Source: Bradyrhizobium sp. CER78 (GTDB lineage Bacteria > Pseudomonadota > Alphaproteobacteria > Rhizobiales > Xanthobacteraceae). From it: a DNA stretch of 64,000 nt. The translations under genes were made by a program, and so were the position numbers. Where the stretch lies: positions 1-64,000 of the forward strand of contig NZ_JARVWP010000016.1 in the NCBI RefSeq assembly GCF_029846235.1. The letters are read 5' to 3'. Positions 1 through 8,293 of this stretch are shown here, piece by piece. Numbering within the stretch: the first letter of the stretch is position 1; the number at the start of each line of letters is the position of its first letter. A model generated the notes under the pieces. It had not been told where the DNA came from, searched no databases, and was given only the letters and a program-made list of their open reading frames with translations.

Positions 1-19
1 AATGGAAGGCGCCGGGCCA

Positions 20-580
20 TCACCGCCGCGACAGCGGCGCGGGCGGGGGCGGGGCGGTGGCGCCGGCGGCGAGCGAGCGCTGCACCATCACGGTGTCGGA
101 CCAACGGCCGTAGCGGTAGGCGACGCCGGGCAAATGGCCGACGCGAACGAAGCCGAAGCGGTCGTGCAGCGCGAGCGATGCGGCGTTGTCGCTGTCGATG
201 TAGCCGATCATTTGGCGGAAGCCGGCCGCGGCGCAGGTGTCGACCAGCTCCTGCAGCAGCTTGCCGCCGACGCCCTTGCCGGTGAAGCGGTGGTGAATAT
301 AGATCGAGTGCTTCACCGTGTAGCGGTACGCCGGGCGCTTGCGGAACTGGACCACATAGGCGTAGCCGACCACCTCGCCGTCGCACACCGCGACCAGATG
401 CGGCAGGCGGGTGCTGCGCAGGTTCTTGCGGCGGTCGCGCAGATCGTCGGGCTCCGGCGTGCCGCTATCGTCGACGCTCTCCTCGATGCCGTGGCGGATG
501 TGGTGGCGGTAGATCGACAGCATCGCATCGACATCGCTGTCACGGGACGGACGGACGGTGATCTTCTGATCATTCTCCAT
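20..580 (-). CDS. GNAT family N-acetyltransferase (phosphinothricin acetyltransferase-like)
   Basis: A complete 186-residue protein that transfers an acetyl group from acetyl-CoA to an amine substrate in the cytoplasm. It reads as a single GNAT domain of the usual length for the PAT-like branch. The acetyl-CoA pyrophosphate loop is seen as RFTGKGVGG at residues 98-106, followed by the DSDNAASLALHDRFGF strand-helix-strand segment. The last 15 residues are a Pro/Ala-rich tail. The start lies 18 bp after the stop of the upstream decarboxylase on the same strand, so the two are probably co-transcribed. That context makes a polyamine or amino acid derivative a possible substrate, but this is inference; the PAT-like resemblance does not fix the substrate. 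Confidence 0.9.
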   Translation of the reverse strand: MENDQKITVRPSRDSDVDAMLSIYRHHIRHGIEESVDDSGTPEPDDLRDRRKNLRSTRLPHLVAVCDGEVVGYAYVVQFRKRPAYRYTVKHSIYIHHRFTGKGVGGKLLQELVDTCAAAGFRQMIGYIDSDNAASLALHDRFGFVRVGHLPGVAYRYGRWSDTVMVQRSLAAGATAPPPPAPLSRR

Positions 581-598
581 TGCGTGTAGACCGTTGCC

Positions 599-2956
599 TT
601 ATTCGGAGACCACGTAGGTGTAGAAGCGGACGCGGCCGGATTCGTCAATCTCCTTGTAGATGCCCTGCACCTCGACCTCGAAGCCCGGGAACGCGTTGAA
701 GCTCGCCTCGAACATCTTGAGGTAGTCGATCATCGGCTTGCTGCGTTCCGACAGCCGCTCGCCGGGCACGATGGTTGCGATGCCGGGCGGATAGACCACG
801 AACGGCGTCGCAGCGACACGGCCGAAGATCTGGTCGATCGGCAGATAATCGACGTCGTTGCGGATCAGGTATTGCGCGGCCTGGCGCGGCGACATCGCGA
901 TCTCGGGCAGATGTTCGGGGAGGAATTGCCTGGCCTGCAGCGTGCTGACGCCGCCGTCGCGGAAGAAGCGATGCATGTCGCCGCAGAGGTCGCGCAGCCG
1001 CACCCCGCTGTAGCGTTGCGGGCGGCGGCGGAAGAATTCGGGGATGACGTCCTCGATCAGCGCGTTGTCGTCGTGCAGCTTCTTGAAGGCGACGAGCCCG
1101 GAGACCAGCGTGCCGGCCTTGCTGGCCTCGACGCCGGGCGTCAGCAGGAAGAGCAGGGAGTTGAGGTCGTTCTTCTCGGCGACGATCTGGTTCTCGCGCA
1201 GATATTGCGCCACGACCGGCGCGGGGATGCCGTGATCGGCATAGGCGCCGGTGGCGTGATCGAAGCCCGGCGTCAGCAAGGTGAGCTTGTTCGGGTCGGT
1301 CATGGCGAAGCCTTCCGTCAGCTCGGGGAAGCCATGCCAGGTTTGGCCCGGGCTGAGCTGCCAGTAGGACGGATTGGTCGCCAGTTGATCGGTCGAGATC
1401 GTCTCCCAGGCGACGTTGTGCACGCCGTTCTCGCGCGCGACGTCCGGGATCATGACGCGGTCCGGTACGAACGGCTCGAAGAACCAGCGCCGCTCGGGAC
1501 GCGTTTCCTTCTCCTCGAACTCGCGCCTCACCGCGCGGATCTTCTTGCGCAGCTCGATGCCGAGCCGGATCGTGTCGTCCCACAGCACTTCGCCGGAGCG
1601 GCCCTTCATCATCTGCGCGCCGACGTCGAGCGAGGCGAAGATCGGATAGAACGGCGAGGTCGAGGCGTGCTGCATGAAGCTTTCGTTGAAGCGGCGGTGC
1701 TCGACCCGGCGCTTCTGGCCCTTGATGTGGCGGTCGCGGATATGGATCTGCGAGGCCTGCGAGAAACTCGCCAGCTGCTTGTGGGTCGATTGGGTGGCGA
1801 TGATGCCGGGCGCCTCGGGGCCGAGATTGGCTAGCCCCATCGCGAAGCGGCCGGCATAGATCGGGTGGAATTTCATGAAGCCGGCCCAGGCCTCGTCGAA
1901 CAGGATGTAGTCGCAGAGATGGCCGATCCGCTTCAGGATCATCTCGGCCGAGTGGATGGTGCCGTCATAGGTGCACTGCTCGACCACGGCGACGCGGAAC
2001 GGGCGCTCCTTCTTCCAGGCGTTCTCGTCCTTGACTAGCGGATGCTTGCGGATGTGGTCGCGCAGCGTGCCCTCGTCGAGCAGGTCCCAGCGCATCGGGC
2101 CGATCAGGCCCCAGGCGTTGCGCACCGTCGGCACATAGACCGGGATGCCGCCGCCGATCAAAAGCGCGCCGTGATGCGCGGCCTTGTGGTTGTTGCGGTC
2201 GAACAGCACGAGGTCGCCGTCGGTCACCAGCGAGCCGAGCGCGACCTTGTTCGAGGTCGAGGTGCCGTTGAGCACGAAATAGGTCTTCTCGGCGCCGAAG
2301 ATCCGAGCGGCCTCCTTCTGCGCCTTCAGCGCCGGCCCCTCATGGGTGAGGAGGTCGCCGAGGTCGAGCACGGAATTGTCGAGGTCGTCGCGGAACACGG
2401 CTTCGCCGAGATGTTCGACGAACACCCGGCCGATCGGGCTGCGGCTGTAGAACACGCCGCCATTGTGGCCCGGGCAGGTCCAGAGCTGGTTGCCTTCCTC
2501 GGCATAGTCGACCAGCGCCCCGAAGAACGGGGTCTTCAGGTTCTCGGCGTACTGCTTGAGCCTGGAGATCAGGTTCTTGGCGATGAAGGGCGGGGTTTCC
2601 TCGGACAAGAAGACGTAGCCGTCGATGAAGTCGAGCACCTCGACCGGGAGGTCCTCGAAGCGCTTGCGGCGGATCAGGAGGATGATCGGGAAGTCGAGAC
2701 CGCGCCGGCGCATCAAATTGATCAGCGCCGCGGTCTTGCCTTCGAGTCCCTTCTTGCCCCAGTCGACCACCATGCAGCCGATCGCCGCATCGGTCTGCAC
2801 CGCGATCTCGGCATCTTCCAGCTTGCGGGCGCGGACCACCTCGAAGCCGGAGCGCTCGATTTCGGTGATGATCTGGTTGAACCGGATGCCTTCGAGGTCG
2901 TCGGCCTCGAAAACCGGCGCGGCGAACAGGAAGTTGAAGCGTTTGAAATAGTCCAT
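599..2956 (-). CDS. Orn/Lys/Arg decarboxylase (PLP fold I)
   Basis: PLP-dependent basic amino acid decarboxylase of the large bacterial type (785 residues), which would make putrescine, cadaverine or agmatine. An N-terminal response-regulator-like wing domain (about residues 1-130) precedes the aminotransferase-fold core. The PLP lysine is in QSTHKQLAS at K393, and the upstream ILFDEAWAGF motif carries the PLP-pyridine Asp. The C-terminal domain ends in YTYVVSE. I chose the ATG at 2956 because the family begins with this segment; an in-frame ATG 13 codons upstream is possible. Motifs do not separate Orn, Lys and Arg specificity. The GNAT gene follows on the same strand. Confidence 0.93.
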   Translation of the reverse strand: MDYFKRFNFLFAAPVFEADDLEGIRFNQIITEIERSGFEVVRARKLEDAEIAVQTDAAIGCMVVDWGKKGLEGKTAALINLMRRRGLDFPIILLIRRKRFEDLPVEVLDFIDGYVFLSEETPPFIAKNLISRLKQYAENLKTPFFGALVDYAEEGNQLWTCPGHNGGVFYSRSPIGRVFVEHLGEAVFRDDLDNSVLDLGDLLTHEGPALKAQKEAARIFGAEKTYFVLNGTSTSNKVALGSLVTDGDLVLFDRNNHKAAHHGALLIGGGIPVYVPTVRNAWGLIGPMRWDLLDEGTLRDHIRKHPLVKDENAWKKERPFRVAVVEQCTYDGTIHSAEMILKRIGHLCDYILFDEAWAGFMKFHPIYAGRFAMGLANLGPEAPGIIATQSTHKQLASFSQASQIHIRDRHIKGQKRRVEHRRFNESFMQHASTSPFYPIFASLDVGAQMMKGRSGEVLWDDTIRLGIELRKKIRAVRREFEEKETRPERRWFFEPFVPDRVMIPDVARENGVHNVAWETISTDQLATNPSYWQLSPGQTWHGFPELTEGFAMTDPNKLTLLTPGFDHATGAYADHGIPAPVVAQYLRENQIVAEKNDLNSLLFLLTPGVEASKAGTLVSGLVAFKKLHDDNALIEDVIPEFFRRRPQRYSGVRLRDLCGDMHRFFRDGGVSTLQARQFLPEHLPEIAMSPRQAAQYLIRNDVDYLPIDQIFGRVAATPFVVYPPGIATIVPGERLSERSKPMIDYLKMFEASFNAFPGFEVEVQGIYKEIDESGRVRFYTYVVSE

Positions 2957-3060
2957 GCGTGTCCCCGAACTGTGCTGGCGCTGACGTGTCGGCACTATTC
3001 ATGACAAACAGATGACAATGGGGATGGCAGACTATCAAATGCGAATGGAGGGGTCGCCTT

Positions 3061-4212
3061 TCAGCGCTCGGCGTAGCCTCTCGCATATTCCAGCTGCACG
3101 GCGACGAAGTCCGCTGTGCCCGAGCCATAGCGTGCCTCGATCCCGGCAAGCGCCTGGTCGAGCGCCTGTGCGGGCGGTGTCGTGCCGACCGCCGGCAGCA
3201 GGCGGTCGGCGGGCCAGCTGGCCGCCACGATTTGCGGATAGATGCGCAGGCCATTGCGGGTCGTCACGGGATCGGCGGTCGCGGCGAATGTCGCGGCATG
3301 CGAACGATAGGTGCGCGACCAGCTGTCCGCCACCAGCGCCAGCGAGACCTCATCGGCACCGGGGACGAGTGCAAGGCCGAACTGCTCCCGGTTCCAGAAT
3401 GCCAGCGTGTTCCGGATCGCGGTCAGTGCGAAGGGGCGGGTGAACTTGAAGGCGCTGCTGTCATGCCGCGCATCCCAATCGGGCAGGCCGATCTCGCGGG
3501 CGACGGCCTCCGCCCTGGCGCGGCCGGCGATCGCCTCGATCAAGGTAAGCGACATCGGCATCGACGCCGAGATGCCGGTCGTCGTCGCGACGCCGCGGTC
3601 GACCACGATGCGGCGGTCGGCGACGTAGCGGATCGCGGGATGATTGTCGCGCCAGTCCTTCAGGTAGAACCAATGCGTCGTCGCGCGCCGTCCGTCGAGC
3701 AGGCCGGTCGCGGCGACGACCTTGCCGCCAGCGCAGATGCCGACGATCACGGCGCCTTGCTCCGCCTGCCGCCGGATCCATTGCATGACGGCCGGATCGT
3801 CGTCGCGGCTCATCGCCGGCACGATGACGTAGTCGGCGCCATCGGGGTGCGCAGCATCGAATGCGGCAATCGTGGCATCAGGCTCGACCTTCAGCACCGG
3901 GAACAGCGTGACCGGACCTGGCCCGGTCGCAAGCGTGACGACATCGGCGATATCGGCACGCTTGAGGATGCCGTAGGGCATCAGATAGTCGGTGGTCTCG
4001 GTCATGTCGTTGATGCCGATGATCGCGATCAACGGGCGGGCGCGCTTCGGCGGCTTCAGCGCAGCGAGCGTTGCATCATGCTCTTGCTGTGCGATCGGTG
4101 GCGGAACCCGGAACGCCGATGCCGCGGGCAGGATGAGGAGCCAGATGCCGCCGATGATTGGAGTCAGCGCGGCGACGGCGATGCCGCTCCACGCGAGAAG
4201 CCGCCAGGTCAT
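3061..4212 (-). CDS. Membrane-anchored DJ-1/PfpI family protein
   Basis: A 383-residue protein with an N-terminal hydrophobic segment (about residues 5-30, signal anchor) followed by a DJ-1/PfpI (type 1 glutamine amidotransferase-like) domain at about residues 60-220. The nucleophile elbow is GICAGG with Cys160, followed by a THWFY segment as in GlxA-type regulators. The region after residue 230 lacks a convincing AraC helix-turn-helix, so this does not look like a normal GlxA regulator. The enzymatic or sensory role is unknown. The membrane anchor would place the Cys-containing domain outside the cytoplasm or at the membrane, which is unusual for this superfamily. Confidence 0.85.
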   Translation of the reverse strand: MTWRLLAWSGIAVAALTPIIGGIWLLILPAASAFRVPPPIAQQEHDATLAALKPPKRARPLIAIIGINDMTETTDYLMPYGILKRADIADVVTLATGPGPVTLFPVLKVEPDATIAAFDAAHPDGADYVIVPAMSRDDDPAVMQWIRRQAEQGAVIVGICAGGKVVAATGLLDGRRATTHWFYLKDWRDNHPAIRYVADRRIVVDRGVATTTGISASMPMSLTLIEAIAGRARAEAVAREIGLPDWDARHDSSAFKFTRPFALTAIRNTLAFWNREQFGLALVPGADEVSLALVADSWSRTYRSHAATFAATADPVTTRNGLRIYPQIVAASWPADRLLPAVGTTPPAQALDQALAGIEARYGSGTADFVAVQLEYARGYAER

Positions 4213-4309
4213 GATGATCGATCTCGTATCCGCTTGCGTCGCACGGCGCGGAAGCTAGTCGGCGCGCATGCCGATCGGAATGGCGAAATTCCCGCAAAAA
4301 CGGACACGC

Positions 4310-4336
4310 GGACAGCGCGCCTCAGGCGCGCTGTCC
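4310..4336. terminator. Perfect 12-bp hairpin downstream of the polyglycine gene
   Basis: Arms 4310-4321 and 4325-4336 are exactly complementary around a 3-nt TCA loop. It lies about 70 nt past the stop of the minus-strand gene ending at 4405. On that strand a T5 run follows about 8 nt after the hairpin, so it may be a Rho-independent terminator with a displaced U tract. It could also be a REP-type palindrome. Confidence 0.5.
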
Positions 4337-4404
4337 GGATGAGCGCCAGCGACATTCGGGGCCGATGTGTCCCCGCATGTTGCTCATGCGCGCTACGAGC
4401 TCGC

Positions 4405-5061
4405 TCAATAGACGAGACTTGTCCCCGGCGGTTTCTCGAGCGCGGCGGCCAGCGAGCGATATTCGTCGCAATCGGTGCCGCAGATCTCGGCGATCCGGCT
4501 CAGATGATACTCCGCAGCCTCGCGGTTGCCCTGTTCGATCTGCCACAAGCCGTAATAGTTCCACGTCAGCACGTGGTTCGGGTCGGCCTTCAGCGCGCGC
4601 TCGTACCAGACCTGCGACTGCTTGTAGTCGCCGAGCTTGCGATAGGAGTAGCCGATCAGATTGGCGACGTTCGGATGATCGTCGTTGCCGAGCGCGTGCA
4701 GCTGATCGATCGCGGCCGCGTAATCGTTACGCTCGTAGATCGTCGCATAAGCCGCGCGATAACCTTCGCGGAATGCCGGATCCTCGAAGCTCGACTGCTT
4801 GGCGGGCTTCTTCTTCTGTGTGGCCCTCCTGTCTTTCAGCTGAGGATAGGACGGTGCGGGGGTGCTGTAGTGCGACCCGTAGAAGTCTCCGTCATTTACG
4901 TCACCACCACCACCGCCGCCACCGCCACCACCACCACCACCACCGCCACCACCGCCACCACCGCCACCTCCCGCCGCAATGACGCTCTGTGGCGGGAACA
5001 GGATGAGCGGCGCTGCCAGGAGTGCCACATACGTTGCGAGCTTCATCGGTGACCGGATCAT
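4405..5061 (-). CDS. Secreted TPR-like repeat protein with 23-Gly tract
   Basis: A 218-residue secreted protein of unknown function. The ATG at 5061 is chosen because GGGAGG lies 6 nt upstream; MKLATY at 5046 is an alternative. A signal peptide (to about residue 29) leads straight into 23 consecutive glycines, then a KKKPAKQ linker and a helical repeat region of TPR type, with motifs such as ANLIGYSYRKLGDY and WYERALKADPNH. The C terminus is EYRSLAAALEKPPGTSLVY. A second gene at 47432-47977 encodes a closely similar protein with a near-identical ending but no glycine tract. A role as a periplasmic or envelope scaffold is a guess from the TPR fold. Confidence 0.8.
   Translation of the reverse strand: MIRSPMKLATYVALLAAPLILFPPQSVIAAGGGGGGGGGGGGGGGGGGGGGGGDVNDGDFYGSHYSTPAPSYPQLKDRRATQKKKPAKQSSFEDPAFREGYRAAYATIYERNDYAAAIDQLHALGNDDHPNVANLIGYSYRKLGDYKQSQVWYERALKADPNHVLTWNYYGLWQIEQGNREAAEYHLSRIAEICGTDCDEYRSLAAALEKPPGTSLVY
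4903..4971 (-). repeat. Trinucleotide repeat encoding 23 glycines
   Basis: 69 bp made almost only of ACC and GCC triplets on the plus strand (GGT and GGC glycine codons on the coding strand, one GGA at the end). Being in units of three, length changes would keep the frame, so it could vary between strains without inactivating the gene. Confidence 0.97.
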
Positions 5062-5248
5062 GCAAACCTCCCGATTCGAACAGGCCAGTCGTTGGCCTGA
5101 ATCAACAACTCCGCGTGACGCGTGGCATTCCCCATTCTCCAAGAAAAATATTGCGGGAAAGAATCTGGCAATCGCGCTGCCCTTCTGGCGCGAGCGGCGC
5201 CGCGTGTCGCACACACGGTGGTGCGGTCCTGGCGTGGGCAGTCAGAAT

Positions 5249-5264
5249 CTAACATCCGTGTTAG
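5249..5264. promoter_or_regulatory. Inverted repeat CTAACA-N4-TGTTAG upstream of the polyglycine gene
   Basis: A perfect 6-4-6 inverted repeat in the 246-bp gap between the symporter stop and the secreted repeat protein gene, about 190 bp upstream of the latter's start. It has operator-like geometry and no T tract, so a terminator is less likely. No regulator is assigned. Confidence 0.35.
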
Positions 5265-5307
5265 TTGCGGGGCGTGATGGTTTGCTCTTGCCCGGTGAGG
5301 CCGCGGA

Positions 5308-6864
5308 TTACGCCGTCGGCGACGGCGCATGATATTCGGTTGCGACGGTTTCGTCGGTCGAACCGGCGCCCAGCGAGGTGAGCAGCAGGGTGAGGACAAC
5401 TGTCAGACCGAGGTTGACGATCACCGCGTAAAGCGCCGCATAGCCTGGGAAGGTGAAGGTGCCGATCGCAAGCGCATAGGTCGGGGCAAGATTCGCGGCG
5501 ATGAACATCGCGGTGCCGGTGGCGATTCCGGCGGCCCAACCGATCAGCAATGCCCAATCATTGAACCAGCGCGTATACACGCCCAGCAGCACCGAGGGCA
5601 GTGTCTGGATGATCCAGATGCCACCGAGGAGCTGCAGGTAAATCGCAAACTTGGACGGCAGGAAGAGGATAAAGACCAGCGCGCCAAACTTGACAATCAG
5701 CGATACCAACTTTGCGATCTGCGCTTCTTGCCTGTCGGTCGGCTGTCGATTGATGAACTCGCGATGAATGTTGCGGGTGTAGAGGTTGGCCGCGGCAATC
5801 GACATGATGGCCGCCGGGACGAGTGCTCCGATCCCGACGGCCGCGAATGCGATCCCCACGAACCAAGAGGGGAAGCTATGGAGGAACAGTGCCGGCACTG
5901 CAAAGTTGTTGCCGAACTGCCTGAAGCCGGCCGCATATTCGGGAAGTTCGCTGACGCCTGCGGCGATCGCGAAGAAGCCGATGAGCGCGAGCAGACCGAG
6001 CATGAACGAATAGCCCGGCAGCAGTGCGGCGTTGCGACGGATGGCTTGACCGCTGCTTGCGGCGAAGATCCCGGTGATGGAGTGCGGATAGAGGAAGAGC
6101 GCAAACGCCGATCCCAGCGCCAGTGTCGCGTAAGCCCCATATGCGCCGGTCGTGTTGGCGCCGGGAGGAGCCAGCAGCAGTTTCGAGGCCGGTACGGCCG
6201 CAAAGATCTTCTCAAAGCCGCCCAGCTGTATCGGCACGACGACGACCGCGGCGAATGCGGTCACATAGATGAGGATGTCCTTGACAATGGCGATCGAGGC
6301 GGGGGCTCGTAGCCCGCTCGAATAGGTGAAGGCCGCGAGGATGATGAAAGCGATGACGAGCGGCAGGTCGCCGGCGTAACCCTCTCCGGAAATGCCCAAG
6401 CCTCCGATCACGACCTGCAGCCCGACAAGTTGCAACGCGATGTATGGCATCGTCGCCACGATGCCAGTCACTGCGACTGCCAGCGCGAGCCAGCGGTTGC
6501 CGAAGCGCCCGCGCACGAAGTCGGCGGCGGTGATGTAGTTGTGCTTGTGACAGACGTACCACAGCCGCGGAAAAGCCAGGAAGAGAATGGGGTAGGCGAC
6601 AATCGTGTAGGGGACGGCGAAAAACGCGATTGCGCCGGCCCCGAAGGCGAGTGCCGGAACGGCAACGAACGTGTAAGCCGTGTAGAGGTCGCCGCCGATC
6701 AGGAACCAGGTGACGACGGTGCCGAAACGACGTCCTCCGAGCCCCCATTCATGCAAGAGATCGAGGTCTCCCTGGCGCCAGCGGGCCGCGGCAAAGCCCA
6801 ACCAGGTGATGAAGGCAAACAGCACCACGAAAATGATGAAGGCGGTCCAGTTCACGTCCTGCAC
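5308..6864 (-). CDS. mctP: Sodium:solute symporter, MctP-like (monocarboxylate permease)
   Basis: A 518-residue inner-membrane protein of the SSS family with about 13 hydrophobic segments. It has the early WGLGGRRFG and WFLIGGDLYTAYTF motifs typical of this family's first helices. It most resembles rhizobial MctP, which takes up lactate, pyruvate and alanine; that assignment rests on family resemblance plus the DUF3311 gene upstream, a usual partner. Translation starts at a GTG at 6864 preceded by GGGAGGG. The 3' flank (246 bp) has no gene. A palindromic repeat sits between this gene and the DUF3311 gene, so the two are 206 bp apart instead of adjacent. Confidence 0.85.
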   Translation of the reverse strand: MQDVNWTAFIIFVVLFAFITWLGFAAARWRQGDLDLLHEWGLGGRRFGTVVTWFLIGGDLYTAYTFVAVPALAFGAGAIAFFAVPYTIVAYPILFLAFPRLWYVCHKHNYITAADFVRGRFGNRWLALAVAVTGIVATMPYIALQLVGLQVVIGGLGISGEGYAGDLPLVIAFIILAAFTYSSGLRAPASIAIVKDILIYVTAFAAVVVVPIQLGGFEKIFAAVPASKLLLAPPGANTTGAYGAYATLALGSAFALFLYPHSITGIFAASSGQAIRRNAALLPGYSFMLGLLALIGFFAIAAGVSELPEYAAGFRQFGNNFAVPALFLHSFPSWFVGIAFAAVGIGALVPAAIMSIAAANLYTRNIHREFINRQPTDRQEAQIAKLVSLIVKFGALVFILFLPSKFAIYLQLLGGIWIIQTLPSVLLGVYTRWFNDWALLIGWAAGIATGTAMFIAANLAPTYALAIGTFTFPGYAALYAVIVNLGLTVVLTLLLTSLGAGSTDETVATEYHAPSPTA

Positions 6865-6960
6865 GGCACCCTCCCGGTTAGCCCTCCTCGTTACCTCGTC
6901 GCTTTCTCCTCATCTCGGCAGTCCGGCCCGACGTTGTTTCGGTGCGCAGCACGATGAGAT

Positions 6961-7075
6961 TGCGTTGAATCGTCCTAGCGCTGTAGCTCCTTGTTTGAGC
7001 GTGATCTCCGCGCAAATGCGTTCCGCGTTCGTCGCGAGGGAAAACGCTTCATGTTTTTCCGGATCATGCTCTAGT
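6961..7075. repeat. Bradyrhizobium-type palindromic intergenic repeat
   Basis: This stretch contains, on the minus strand, GAGCATGATCCGGAAAAA, then a degenerate copy of the GATCATGCTC arm, and AAACAAGGAGCT. A cleaner copy of the arms is at 15168-15216. Its edge coincides with the TAG stop of the DUF3311 gene at 7071-7073. I recognise the element type from Bradyrhizobium intergenic regions; its boundaries are approximate. Confidence 0.65.
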
Positions 7076-7274
7076 CCTCGGTTGCAACGTAGACAATCGC
7101 AGTCAGGACGGCTCCGATGATGATCCAAAGAAGTTGGTACCAGTAGAAGAATGGCATGCCGATCCAGGATGGCTCGATCCTGTTGTAGAATGGCGGCCAG
7201 AGCACTGCGATGAATTGAATGAGAAGGAGCAGATACCACCAGCTCCATTCTGTACGTCTGATATGTTGATTCAC
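7071..7274 (-). CDS. DUF3311 small membrane protein, symporter partner
   Basis: A 67-residue protein with two hydrophobic segments (about 12-27 and 44-63) separated by a PSWIGMPFFYWYQ loop, the signature of DUF3311. These proteins normally precede SSS-family symporters such as MctP and are thought to act as small subunits. It starts at a GTG at 7274 with a strong GAGGAGG ribosome binding site 5 nt upstream. The symporter gene lies downstream on the same strand, separated by a repeat element. Confidence 0.85.
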   Translation of the reverse strand: MNQHIRRTEWSWWYLLLLIQFIAVLWPPFYNRIEPSWIGMPFFYWYQLLWIIIGAVLTAIVYVATED

Positions 7275-7807
7275 GTTTCCTCCTCGGAGGAAGCCAGGCT
7301 CCTGCTGATGTTGCGCTCGCCAGCGCGATCGCTGCGTGGTTCGAAAACTCGCTCGCGGCTCGGCGATCCATCACCAATGTCGTGCCTGATCCCGCGAGCG
7401 ACGGGGCTCGTCCAAATTTGATGGCGAGCCGATCAACTCTCTTGCAGCATCAACGAGCTGAAAAGCGATCCACGGCAACGCGCCGCGGCCATCCAGTATA
7501 TGACTTTCGCGGAACTTTGGTTCCCAATCCCTGTCATTCCGCTAGTCAGAACCGGGCTATAGGTTTGTTCGCAAGTGCAGCATCGTCCCGGCATTGTCGT
7601 GGACGGCGCGTCGCCGCACTCTTATGGGGTACCGGTTGACGGCACCCTCGGAGGAGAACGGAAACGCGGGCACGTCCATCAAACCCTCAATGTCGATCCG
7701 GATGCGCGGCGACGAGGACGATCGATGATGAAAACGGGTCTCTCCGATATCGACCGAACCGGCTGAGCCTGCCTGCACAATTCATGACATTGATGGCCTT
7801 GACGGCC
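7275..7807. other. 533-bp stretch without a convincing gene
   Basis: Short open frames on both strands lack ribosome binding sites, motifs and consistent codon bias. It must hold the promoter of the DUF3311-mctP unit, since that unit starts at 7274 on the minus strand, and the 3' flank of the cupin transcript does not extend this way. No structured RNA was recognised. Confidence 0.5.
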
Positions 7808-8245
7808 TCAAGGCGCCACAGGCACCAGACCGTAGCGCAGCATGGTCTCCTTCATCTTCGCGGGATCGGGCGCGCCGCCGCTCAGCAGCGCTGCCATCTC
7901 CTTGAAGTATTGCGGGCCGAGTGCACCGGGGCTCAAGATGCAGAGACAGCTCGCGGGACCGTTCGAGCGGTTGGTGAAGCCGTGCACGATGCCGCGCTTG
8001 ATGAACACCGTGTCGCCGGCGCCGAGGTCGATGTCCCTGCCGTCGACCCGCCAGGCCGAAACGCCCGACAGCCCGTAGATCGTCTCGTCCCAGCTCTCGT
8101 GATAATGCGGGATCGGCATCCGCGCGTTCGGCTGCAACGTCATCTCGAACAGGTCGATGCTACCGCCGGTGATCTCCTTGCTCTGCAGGAATTTCAATTG
8201 CAGGGCGCCAAGATTGATCAGTTCAGGCATGATGGTCTCGTGCAT
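7808..8245 (-). CDS. Cupin domain protein
   Basis: A 145-residue single cupin. Metal-binding motif 1 is seen as PHYHESWDETIYGLSG (two His and Glu), and motif 2 lies around GDTVFIKRGIVHGFTN, so a metal ion site is likely intact. An alternative start is the ATG at 8230; neither start has a strong ribosome binding site. Cupins of this size are often dioxygenases, isomerases or small-molecule sensors, and nothing here distinguishes them. The gene follows the cyclase-PAS genes in the opposite reading sense of 3' to 5' order but on the same strand, with 48 bp to the cyclase stop. Confidence 0.88.
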   Translation of the reverse strand: MHETIMPELINLGALQLKFLQSKEITGGSIDLFEMTLQPNARMPIPHYHESWDETIYGLSGVSAWRVDGRDIDLGAGDTVFIKRGIVHGFTNRSNGPASCLCILSPGALGPQYFKEMAALLSGGAPDPAKMKETMLRYGLVPVAP

Positions 8246-8293
8246 GGCTGTGTGCAGGATATGCGGCGCGCGACGTGACGCCGGTGGGTAACT

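Noticed and set aside
7382..7766. Short overlapping frames in the 533-bp gap
   Set aside because: No ribosome binding site, no domain and no consistent third-position bias.
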